Under the pieces are notes generated by a model. That model searched no databases. It saw nothing but the letters and a program-made list of their open reading frames with translations, and was not told the origin of the DNA. DNA of 29,510 bases from Oscillospiraceae bacterium (lineage in GTDB: Bacteria; Bacillota_A; Clostridia; Oscillospirales; Oscillospiraceae): NCBI GenBank assembly GCA_024690695.1, contig JAILOS010000039.1, forward strand, positions 1 to 29,510, in the 5' to 3' direction. The position numbers were made by a program, and so were the translations under genes. Below, one piece after another: positions 14,285 to 21,772 of this stretch; the first letter of the stretch is position 1; every line of letters begins with the position of its first letter.

Positions 14285-15718
14285 ATGAAAGCACCGTTTT
14301 CTGAGTATCTGAGCGCCATCAAGCCCGGCCTGCGGGAACTGATCAGGCTGCTTCGGAAAGAGTATGAATACGTCAGCATTCTGGCGACGGATTCAAAGGG
14401 CCTTTCGGTACGGATTTCCCGGCATTCCCGTTCCGTGGGCAGCGAAACGATGACGACCGAGCGCGGCGTCGTCGTCCGCGTGTACAGGGAAGGACAGTAC
14501 AGCGAATACGCGTTCAACACCTTCGATCCCGGGAAAGCTGCCGAAAAAGCGGAGGAGATCCGCGCCGCGCTGAAAAAGCAGCAGGCGGTTCTGGACGCGG
14601 CCGGCGCCGCGGTGTACGCTACGCCGAAGCTGAAGGACGAACCGCTCACGCTTTTCGTCGAAAAAGAGACTGGACAGCTCCCGGAGACGGTCGACGTGAA
14701 GGCGCTGGTTGAAAAGCTCACTGCTATTTCCGACGCCGGCATGGCCGAAAGCGAGCTGATGATCGAATCCGCGGCGAGCGCGCAGTCCACGCACGTCTGC
14801 AAGATGTTTCTCACCGAGAACCGCGATCTCTGCCAAAGCTACGTCTACAGCGAGGGCTCCTGCTTCGCCGTTGCGATGCGCGACGGCCGCAACCAGTACG
14901 GCTATGACAGCGTCTCGGGCCTCGGCGGCCCGGAGCTCTTCGAGGAGCTGGAGGGCAAAATCAAAAAAGCGGCGAAGACAGCGCTCGAATTGCTGGACGC
15001 CGAACGGATCGAGCCGGGCGAGTATGAGATCGTCACCTCGCCGGAGGTCACCGGTCTGATCGCGCACGAAGCCTTCGGACACGGCGTCGAGATGGACATG
15101 TTCGTCAAGAACCGCGCGCTCGGCAAGGAATATATCAATCAGCGCGTCGGCAGCGATCTGGTCACGATGCACGAGGGCGCTCTCTGCGCCGAAAACGTGA
15201 CGAGCTACGCCTTCGACGACGAAGGGACGCTTGCCGGCGACGTGGTCGAGATCGACCGCGGCATTCTCCGCACCGGCATCTGCGATGCGCTCGCGGCGCT
15301 GCGTCTCGGCATTGAGCCGACCGGCAACGGCAAGCGCGAGAACTTCGAGCACAAAGCCTACACCCGCATGACCAACACGATTTTCGATTCGGGCGAATAC
15401 ACCGCCGAGGAAATGATCGCCACCGTCAAAGACGGCTATCTGCTCGAAGGCATGGAGAGCGGCATGGAGGATCCAAAGCACTGGGGCATCCAGTGCATCA
15501 TCAAGATGGGGCGTGAGATCAAGGACGGAAAGCTCACAGGCCGGATCGTCGCGCCGATCATCATGACGGGCTACGTGCCGGAGCTGCTCGGCAGCATCTC
15601 GATGCTTTCCCGCGACCGCGAGGTGTTCGGCAGCGGCGGCTGCGGCAAGGGATACAAGGAATGGGTCAAGGTATCGGACGGCGGCCCGTATCTGAAAACG
15701 AAAGCGAGGCTTGGATGA
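14285..15718 (+). CDS. tldD: TldD family metallopeptidase
   Basis: A 477-residue protein with AAAGGAGGG before the ATG. The metallopeptidase signature HEAFGHGVE (H261-E262-x-x-x-H266) is intact, and the C-terminal SGGCGKGYKEW provides the conserved Cys expected as third zinc ligand. TldD/TldE form a heterodimeric protease that cleaves unfolded or modified peptides in a chamber; in E. coli they mature microcin B17 and degrade CcdA. TldD is the catalytic subunit. The stop overlaps the next gene (ATGA), so the two subunits are made in coupled fashion. Known substrates (RiPP precursors) are not visible nearby. Confidence 0.95.
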   Translation: MKAPFSEYLSAIKPGLRELIRLLRKEYEYVSILATDSKGLSVRISRHSRSVGSETMTTERGVVVRVYREGQYSEYAFNTFDPGKAAEKAEEIRAALKKQQAVLDAAGAAVYATPKLKDEPLTLFVEKETGQLPETVDVKALVEKLTAISDAGMAESELMIESAASAQSTHVCKMFLTENRDLCQSYVYSEGSCFAVAMRDGRNQYGYDSVSGLGGPELFEELEGKIKKAAKTALELLDAERIEPGEYEIVTSPEVTGLIAHEAFGHGVEMDMFVKNRALGKEYINQRVGSDLVTMHEGALCAENVTSYAFDDEGTLAGDVVEIDRGILRTGICDALAALRLGIEPTGNGKRENFEHKAYTRMTNTIFDSGEYTAEEMIATVKDGYLLEGMESGMEDPKHWGIQCIIKMGREIKDGKLTGRIVAPIIMTGYVPELLGSISMLSRDREVFGSGGCGKGYKEWVKVSDGGPYLKTKARLG

Positions 15719-17007
15719 TGACAGAATCGGTTGTTCAACTGCTCAGAAAGGCCGGCGTTGCCGGCTGGGAGCTCAGCGAGGAGAAAACGGAGGGCTGGGA
15801 ATTCTATTTCATCCGGCACGAGCTGGATCAAAACCGCGTGAAATCCGTTACGCATCTGTACCTCACCGTCTTTCAGCTGATCGATAACGGCGCCTTTATC
15901 GGCAGCGCCTCGGCGGAGCTGGCGCCGACCGCCGATGAAGAAGAGGCGAAAAAGCTGATCGACGACCTGTCTTACCGCGCCTCCCTCGTCAAAAACCGTC
16001 CGTACACGCTCAATAAACCACGGGAGGAGCATCGAGAGGCGCTCGAGCTGCCGCCCGTCGACGTGTCCGGCATCGCGCGGAGCTTTATCGAGACGATGAA
16101 GAGCCTGCCGGAGACGCAGACCGAGGATATCAACAGCTACGAGATCTTCGTCAACGCGAAGACCCGCCGCTTCCTCAACTCCGAAGGCATAGACGTGGAG
16201 GAACGCTATCCCTCCAGCATGATCGAGGTCGTGGTCAACGCCCGCCGGGAAGGCCACGAGATCGAGCTCTACCGCAACTATACCAGCGGCACCTGCGACG
16301 CCGAAGGACTCAAACGCGACCTCATGCGCACGATGCAGTACGGCAAGGATCGTCTGATCGCCGAGAAAACGCCGGCGCTCGGCACGGCCGACGTGCTGTT
16401 CACCGGCTCCGACGCGCTGGAGCTCTACCGGTATTTCGCTTCCAAACTGAATGCGCAGATGGTCGTAAGACGCATGAGCGACTGGGAGATCGGAAAGCCC
16501 ATCGACGATAATCTGACGGGCGACCGCGTCACCCTCACGGCGGTCCGGGAGCTGGAAAACTCCTCGGCCAACCGCGCTTTCGACTCGGAAGGCGCGCCGA
16601 TCCGCGACACTGTTCTGCTGCGCGAGGGCGTTCCGGCGCATTATTACGGCAACCGGATGTTCTCGAGCTATCTGGGACTGGAGGACAGCTTCATCCCGAC
16701 CAACCTGATCGCCGAGGGCGGCACGCACACCGAGGAAGAGCTGCGCCGCGGCCGTTATCTGGAAGCGGTCGAGTTCTCCGATTTCCAGGTCGATCCGATG
16801 ACCGGAGACATTTTCGGAGAGATCCGTCTCGGCTACTGGCACGACGGGGAGAAAACCGTTCCCGTCAGCGGCGGCTCGATTTCCGGCTCTATGAGCGATT
16901 TCCTGCGCGATATGGAATTTTCGATCGGGAGCGTACAGTACGACCGCTTCCGCATTCCGGCCGTCACGAGGCTCAAAAACGTCACCGTCACGGGAATCGA
17001 AGCGTGA
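15715..17007 (+). CDS. TldE/PmbA family protein (non-catalytic partner of TldD)
   Basis: A 430-residue protein starting at ATG 15715, overlapping the tldD stop; an in-frame ATG at 15718 is an equally good alternative. It lacks the HExxxH motif, as expected for the TldE/PmbA subunit. It contains the family's middle region (DINSYEIFVNAKTRRFLNSE) and the beta-rich C-terminal half (FSSYLGLEDSFIPTNLIAEGG, VEFSDFQVDPMTGDIFGEI, GGSISGSMSDFLRDM). It would pair with TldD to shape the proteolytic chamber. It is divergent from E. coli PmbA, so the assignment is at family level. Confidence 0.88.
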   Translation: MMTESVVQLLRKAGVAGWELSEEKTEGWEFYFIRHELDQNRVKSVTHLYLTVFQLIDNGAFIGSASAELAPTADEEEAKKLIDDLSYRASLVKNRPYTLNKPREEHREALELPPVDVSGIARSFIETMKSLPETQTEDINSYEIFVNAKTRRFLNSEGIDVEERYPSSMIEVVVNARREGHEIELYRNYTSGTCDAEGLKRDLMRTMQYGKDRLIAEKTPALGTADVLFTGSDALELYRYFASKLNAQMVVRRMSDWEIGKPIDDNLTGDRVTLTAVRELENSSANRAFDSEGAPIRDTVLLREGVPAHYYGNRMFSSYLGLEDSFIPTNLIAEGGTHTEEELRRGRYLEAVEFSDFQVDPMTGDIFGEIRLGYWHDGEKTVPVSGGSISGSMSDFLRDMEFSIGSVQYDRFRIPAVTRLKNVTVTGIEA

Positions 17008-17078
17008 AGGGACTTTTCTGAACAGAAAGCTGAGTATTCGCAACCGGCTGTCAGAGAGATTCAAAAAGGAGGATGAAC

Positions 17079-18971
17079 ATGGATCTGAACAAAGCGCTGC
17101 AAAAAGGCGTCGATATCAGCTACGGGCCGATCCGGGAGATCCAGCTGCCCGACGAGGTCATTTTTTCGGGATGGCTGGACAGGGGCCTGGCGCTTGTCAA
17201 CGGACGCGGGCTGAAGTACTGCGATAAATACGCCGTCTTCTCCGCTGAGAAAGGGATGCTGACCGGTCTGGACTATACCAAGATCGAGAAATCTCCCTCG
17301 GGCCTGATCGTCCTCCATCACAGAAAGGGCAAAAGTTTGATGAGTCCGGACGGAAGCATGATCGTCGGCCCGGAATTCGACGATGCGAAGGAGCTCGGCG
17401 AAGGACTCGTCGCCAAGAAAAACGGCAAGGTCTGGGCGATCTTCCGTCTGTCCGACGGGGCGCAGATCACGGGCTTCGCCTACAGCGAGGTTTCGGAGGT
17501 CTCGGACGGAACGCTGGCCGTCACCTCGAAAAACGGCACGCAGATCATCAATACCGAGGGCATGCCGGTTCTCCACGGCTTCTTCGAATATGCGGAACCG
17601 TTCAAAAACGGCTTCGCCCGCGTCGGCACCAGGAAGGAAGTCAGCTACGTCGACCGTGAGGGGAGGACGCTCTTCTCCGGAGCCGGCCGGGGATCCCGCG
17701 CCTTTGCCAACGGCTACGCCGTCATTCTCGACAGGAAGGGGAAGGAGGGCGCGATCGACCTCAGCGGGCGCGTTGTGATCCAGCCGAAATACAGCTTCCT
17801 GCACGACGCCGAATACGACCGCTTCGTCGTCTCGAACACCGGCGCCTATCAGGCGGACGGCAAAACCTTCTCCGGGCGCAATTACGGCCTTATCACGCCG
17901 GACGGCCGCGAAATCCTGCCGATGAAGTACAGCAGCGTCCAGGCGACCGAAAACGGACGGTTCCGCTATGGCAACATGGCCGTCTGGCAGAAGAACGAGG
18001 GCAACCGCGTCTGCACCTACGGCGTGCTCGTTTTCGGCCTGATCGACCCGGACGGCCGTGAGATCCTGCCGATGAAGTTCGTCTCCGTCGGACAGCCCTC
18101 GGAAGGCCTCTGCGCCTATAAAACCTTTGAAAACAACGTCCTGCGCATGGGCTATATGACCGAGGACGGCCGCAGCGTATTTGAGATCGGTTCGCTGAAC
18201 TACGACAAGATCTTCGATTTCGACCGTTTCGTTCTGCGCGAGGAGCTCTCGTCGCAGCTTCGCCCCTTCCGGGACGGGAAGGCGAGCGTCGCCGTCAAGA
18301 GCACGACGCGGGAGATCGGCATGTTCAAGAAGTCGCTGGAGCCCTGCCTGGAGCCCACCGGCTGGTACGAGGTGGACAGGAACGGCGCGCGCGCCGAATC
18401 CGCCGCAGGCGTTTCGATCAGCACCGAAGCGCTGCTGCAGGGCAACATGCTTCCGTTCGCGCGCAGCTACCAGGGCTATAAAGCGAACAGCTTCGTCAAC
18501 AAGGCGCTGCTTGATGCCGCACTCGAGGTCAACCCCTTCGACGACCTGCGCGAGCTGAGCTTCGCCTTCGGCTTTGCAATCGTCACCGGCGACGGCCGCA
18601 CGCTCGTCGGGCATGACGACGGGCTCCCGGCTCAGCCCTTCCAGTACGCCTATCTTGACAAGACCTCGCACGAGCGCTATATCCGGCTTACGAAGCTGGC
18701 GGACAACGTGTGGCTTGCGTTCACGAAGGACGGCGAGAAGCTGCTCTTCTCCGAATTCGAGTCGCCCACGCGCTTCTCCGAGGGGCTTGCGCCGTTCCAG
18801 CAGCTGGTGAACAAGAAATTCCTGTACGGCTTTATGGACTGGCGCGGGCAGGTCGTGATCCCGCCGCGCTACACCACGGCCAAGGGCTTTACCGACGGCT
18901 ACGCTTTCGTGCAGGAGGAAAAGAAGTCGTATATCCTCCATCGGGAAACGATCGTCACCGAGCGTGACTAA
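17079..18971 (+). CDS. WG beta-repeat protein
   Basis: A 630-residue protein. ATG 17079 is six bases after AAGGAGG; the in-frame ATG at 17073 lies too close to it. There is no signal peptide or membrane helix. It consists of about nine to ten WG-type repeats of roughly 50 residues, each with a D-G-x-x-hydrophobic core, for example YGLITPDGREILPMKYSSV and FGLIDPDGREILPMKFVSV, and the last repeat YGFMDWRGQVVIPPRYTT. WG repeats form beta structures and often mediate protein binding; the specific partner is unknown. The gene follows tldE by 71 bases with no terminator, so it is likely co-transcribed, which hints at a link to TldD/E activity (inference only). Confidence 0.88.
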   Translation: MDLNKALQKGVDISYGPIREIQLPDEVIFSGWLDRGLALVNGRGLKYCDKYAVFSAEKGMLTGLDYTKIEKSPSGLIVLHHRKGKSLMSPDGSMIVGPEFDDAKELGEGLVAKKNGKVWAIFRLSDGAQITGFAYSEVSEVSDGTLAVTSKNGTQIINTEGMPVLHGFFEYAEPFKNGFARVGTRKEVSYVDREGRTLFSGAGRGSRAFANGYAVILDRKGKEGAIDLSGRVVIQPKYSFLHDAEYDRFVVSNTGAYQADGKTFSGRNYGLITPDGREILPMKYSSVQATENGRFRYGNMAVWQKNEGNRVCTYGVLVFGLIDPDGREILPMKFVSVGQPSEGLCAYKTFENNVLRMGYMTEDGRSVFEIGSLNYDKIFDFDRFVLREELSSQLRPFRDGKASVAVKSTTREIGMFKKSLEPCLEPTGWYEVDRNGARAESAAGVSISTEALLQGNMLPFARSYQGYKANSFVNKALLDAALEVNPFDDLRELSFAFGFAIVTGDGRTLVGHDDGLPAQPFQYAYLDKTSHERYIRLTKLADNVWLAFTKDGEKLLFSEFESPTRFSEGLAPFQQLVNKKFLYGFMDWRGQVVIPPRYTTAKGFTDGYAFVQEEKKSYILHRETIVTERD

Positions 18972-19026
18972 CGGCAATCGGTCCGTCTGATCCGTTCGTT
19001 TTTCCGCATCCGCCAAATCGCCGACG

Positions 19027-19067
19027 ACGCCGCGTGAGAGCTTTGCCTCTCTCACGCGGCGTTTTTC
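19027..19067 (+). terminator. Terminator of the tldD-tldE-WG operon
   Basis: A 14-base perfect stem ACGCCGCGTGAGAG (19027-19040) / CTCTCACGCGGCGT (19049-19062), 8-base loop, then a T run. Confidence 0.92.
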
Positions 19068-19095
19068 CGCAGGCCGAAAAAAGTTGCGATTGCTC

Positions 19096-19124
19096 TTGAC
19101 ATTCTGCGTCCGAGTCAGTATAAT
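19096..19124 (+). promoter_or_regulatory. Perfect consensus promoter of tRNA-Pro
   Basis: TTGACA (19096-19101), 17-base spacer, TATAAT (19119-19124), 14 bases before the tRNA. Confidence 0.93.
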
Positions 19125-19137
19125 ACAAAAGCTGTCT

Positions 19138-19213
19138 CGGGGTGTAGCGCAGATGGTAGCGCGCATGGTTCGGGACCATGAGGCCGCGAGTTCAAGTCTC
19201 GCCACTCCGACCA
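19138..19213 (+). tRNA. tRNA-Pro(CGG)
   Basis: Acceptor CGGGGTG pairs with CACTCCG with one G-U pair. The anticodon stem CATGG/CCATG has loop TTCGGGA, giving anticodon CGG. The T arm has GTTCAAGTC and CCA is encoded. It has its own promoter and terminator. Confidence 0.97.
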
Positions 19214-19220
19214 CGAAAAA

Positions 19221-19253
19221 GCGCCTTTTGTCATCCGACAAAAGGCGTTTTTT
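19221..19253 (+). terminator. Terminator of tRNA-Pro (CTTTTGTC/GACAAAAG stem family)
   Basis: Stem CGCCTTTTGTC (19222-19232), loop ATCC, GACAAAAGGCG (19237-19247), then six Ts. It begins right after the tRNA and shares its core with the terminators at 2975-3010 and 20334-20366. Confidence 0.93.
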
Positions 19254-19273
19254 CAACGAAATCCATCCTTGCG

Positions 19274-19326
19274 GGCGGGTGAAATCCAACTGCGGCGGGT
19301 GAAATCCCGCTTCGCGGGATGTTGGA
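19274..19326. repeat. Direct repeat plus nested palindrome between tRNA-Pro and GNAT gene
   Basis: The 14-base unit GGCGGGTGAAATCC occurs at 19274-19287 and 19294-19307. The second copy runs into a hairpin ATCCCGC-TTC-GCGGGAT (19304-19320), which is flanked by the pair TCCAAC (19285-19290) and GTTGGA (19321-19326). No coding signal or promoter explains it. Nothing more is recognised between 19327 and about 19412. Confidence 0.75.
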
Positions 19327-19550
19327 CGGAACACATCGCATCACTGTGCCGCAGTCACGACATCGCTTGCTCCGACGGCGCAAACGTTTATAGTCATCTC
19401 AAAAACCCTTGATTTGAGGAGGGGACGGAAATACTTCTTGAATGCACAAAAGATGAATTTGAAAAAGATATTGATTTTGCCTATGAATTAGCGCTGGACG
19501 CGTCAAAATCCGGTTATCCGACGTATCGGGACGGGATCAAGACGAAAGCC

Positions 19551-20297
19551 ATGTTCGTCGAACGCCTGCTTAAGGCGTTCGATCGCGAAGACGAGCAGAT
19601 GCTCCTGTTTGTGCGCGACGGTGCGGTTCAGGGGCTGATTCATTATTTTTGGATCCCCGAAGACCGGTACCTGCAGACAAACGCGTTTTGCATCAAGGAA
19701 GGAACCGAGCAGGCGCTTTCTGAGTTTCTGTCGTTCGTCGGTGAACGCTTCAAAGGCTGCGATGCGTATTTGGGGTTTCCCGCAGAGAACCAAAAGGCGG
19801 TGAAGTATCTTTCCGAACGCGGATTTGAATGTATCGAAGACGATTTCAACAATACGGCTTTCCTTGACAAATGTGATCACGTACCGGAAAACAGTGAAAT
19901 CGTACAGATAGAAAAAGAAAACTACGATCTTTTTCGGTTCCTTCACAGTCAGATCGAAGGCGATATGTACTGGAATTCCGACAGGATATTGAAAGACCTG
20001 GAAAACTGGATCATTCTCGTTAAAGAAAAGGACGGAAAGCCTCAGGGAGCAGTTTATTATACGAATTTATCGAAGGCGGATGACGGATGGCTTGAGATTT
20101 TCGGTATCGACATGGACCGCGAAAAACAGGACCCGGAGCTATTTAAGGAACTGCTTCATGCTGCGATCGCCGACGCCGGGCACAGAGGCGGCCGAGTCAT
20201 GACGTTCTTCTGTGAAAAGGAATACGAGGAGGCCGCGCTGGCGTGCGGATTCATCTGCGTCGGAAACTATCTATGCTACAAAGTCCGTTTGGATTGA
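19551..20297 (+). CDS. GNAT-like acetyltransferase, start codon uncertain
   Basis: The protein from the first ATG (19551) is 248 residues. The C-terminal half looks like a GNAT domain (DGWLEIFGIDMDREKQ, then ELLHAAIADAGHRGGRVMTF and ALACGF), which would transfer an acetyl group from acetyl-CoA to an unknown substrate. The frame is open upstream to a stop at 19410-19412, and the extra codons look coding (FAYELALDASKSGYPTYRDG). The true start is thus probably near 19425-19431, just after GAGGAGGGG, where only ACG (19425) or ATA (19431) is available. Codon use is more AT-rich than in the neighbours, suggesting transfer. It is bounded by terminators on both sides. Confidence 0.7.
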   Translation: MFVERLLKAFDREDEQMLLFVRDGAVQGLIHYFWIPEDRYLQTNAFCIKEGTEQALSEFLSFVGERFKGCDAYLGFPAENQKAVKYLSERGFECIEDDFNNTAFLDKCDHVPENSEIVQIEKENYDLFRFLHSQIEGDMYWNSDRILKDLENWIILVKEKDGKPQGAVYYTNLSKADDGWLEIFGIDMDREKQDPELFKELLHAAIADAGHRGGRVMTFFCEKEYEEAALACGFICVGNYLCYKVRLD

Positions 20298-20329
20298 CAA
20301 AATCCCGCGCCACGCTCTCGCAGCAACAA

Positions 20330-20372
20330 AAAAACAGCCCTTTTGTCTTTGGACAAAAGCGGCTGTTTTTTG
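20330..20372. terminator. Bidirectional terminator (CTTTTGTC/GACAAAAG stem family)
   Basis: Stem ACAGCC + CTTTTGTC (20334-20347), loop TTTG, GACAAAAG + bulged C + GGCTGT (20352-20366), with an A run before and a T run after. It serves the GNAT-like gene and the convergent GltS-type gene. Confidence 0.88.
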
Positions 20373-20383
20373 TCTTGACAGCG

Positions 20384-21760
20384 TCATTTTTTCTTCTTCG
20401 GTTTGAGCTTGAAAATCAGCAGCTCGAGCAGCACCATATAGACGGCGGCGAGAGCAAGCGTGATCCAGCAGAAGAGATCGGAGCGCGGCGCGAGGCCCAC
20501 GAGGATCAGCACCGGCGCCCCCAGGATGATGCCGAAGCTGCTGCCGGTGATCAGGTTGTTGGCTGCCGGTGTGGACAGATCCGGGTCGATCTCGCGCAGC
20601 AGCAGCACGCCGGAGCTGATCGTGCCGGTCAGCATGCCGAACATCGAGATGAGGCCCTCGTAGTAGTAATCTTTATACACGTTCCGGCAGACGAAATGCA
20701 GATGGAGCCAGGTGATCACGCCGCCGAGAACCGCCAGCAGAATAAAGGGAACCCACAGCCCGCGGATATCCTCCAGACGGATCGAGGCGATGCCAGCGAC
20801 GATCATGATGTCGAAGAAGAAGCCCGAAATGCGGTTGAGCAGATAGTTGTTCTGATACTGGCGCTTGATAAAGCCCTTTTTGCGTCCGCCTTCGAGCAGC
20901 ACGCGCAGCAGGATCGCGAGCGCGGAGCCGATGATGAAGTTGAAGCCCCAGATCAGCGTGTTGACGGTGGCGGCCAGCCCCGGAGCGACGGAGGCGATGC
21001 CTGCGGTGATGCCCCAGGAGCAGAGGAAAGCGGCCAGATACACCAGAATGACCATGGCGATCTGCACAGAGAGCTTGTCGATCGAATCGGAGACCGGGAT
21101 CTCGCCCTCGCTCTGGAAGGAATCCACGGAGAGCGTTTCCGGGCCCGTACGGCGGCGCTGCGGGATTTTCCCCTTGCGGGAGAGCACGTTCAAAATCACG
21201 ACGCCGAAAATGCAGGCCACGAGATAGCCGGCCGCCGCGATCGCGAGGCCGAAGCTGCGTCCGCCCGCAAAGCCGAGCGTTTCGTAGCTGGAGCCGATGT
21301 TGTTGGCCTGTCCGGGCCCCTGCCCGTAGCCCATCGGCAGCAGAAGACCGGCCGCCTTGAACATGTCGGGCTTGAAGGTGTAGGCCAGAAACAGCGTGAT
21401 CAGCAGGCCGGTCACGCCCTGTACGAGATAGGTGCTGACGATCACGGCGCCGGACTTCAGCCCGGTGTGATCGTTCACGCTCCGGTCTCTCTCGGGCGGC
21501 ACGCGCAGGCTCATCGCGATGAAGCCGAGGGCGATCCCGTGATAGACGAGCATCTCCATAAATTCCTCGTCCAGAAAGCTCAGACCGCAGTATTTGGCAA
21601 TCAGCAGCAGGAAGCCTCCGAGCACGGCGATCGGCATCAGGCTCTTTCTGACGAAGGCGATCTTCTGGCGCAGAAAGATGGCCAGCAGGATCGTCCCTGC
21701 GATCAGACCGAGTTGGATCACGATGTTCCAAAGCTCAAGGTTGGCGGCGGAATAATCCAT
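20384..21760 (-). CDS. GltS-type sodium/glutamate symporter family protein
   Basis: A 458-residue polytopic membrane protein with about ten to twelve hydrophobic segments. Two inverted-topology halves each carry a glycine-rich re-entrant-like segment: LLLPMGYGQGPGQANNIG in the first half and GMLTGTISSGVLLLREIDP in the second, the layout expected for the ESS/GltS family. These use the sodium gradient to import glutamate, but the Gly-Gln-rich first motif differs from classical GltS, so the substrate is open. The ATG is preceded by TAAGGAGG, which overlaps the stop of the acyltransferase gene upstream, so the two are co-transcribed. It ends in lysines near a terminator. Confidence 0.85.
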   Translation of the reverse strand: MDYSAANLELWNIVIQLGLIAGTILLAIFLRQKIAFVRKSLMPIAVLGGFLLLIAKYCGLSFLDEEFMEMLVYHGIALGFIAMSLRVPPERDRSVNDHTGLKSGAVIVSTYLVQGVTGLLITLFLAYTFKPDMFKAAGLLLPMGYGQGPGQANNIGSSYETLGFAGGRSFGLAIAAAGYLVACIFGVVILNVLSRKGKIPQRRRTGPETLSVDSFQSEGEIPVSDSIDKLSVQIAMVILVYLAAFLCSWGITAGIASVAPGLAATVNTLIWGFNFIIGSALAILLRVLLEGGRKKGFIKRQYQNNYLLNRISGFFFDIMIVAGIASIRLEDIRGLWVPFILLAVLGGVITWLHLHFVCRNVYKDYYYEGLISMFGMLTGTISSGVLLLREIDPDLSTPAANNLITGSSFGIILGAPVLILVGLAPRSDLFCWITLALAAVYMVLLELLIFKLKPKKKK

Positions 21761-21772
21761 AAAAAAACCTCC

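Noticed and set aside
17061..19334. A 757-codon minus-strand frame over the WG-repeat gene and tRNA-Pro
   Set aside because: It translates a tRNA and a terminator at its start and is antisense to the WG gene, so it is spurious.
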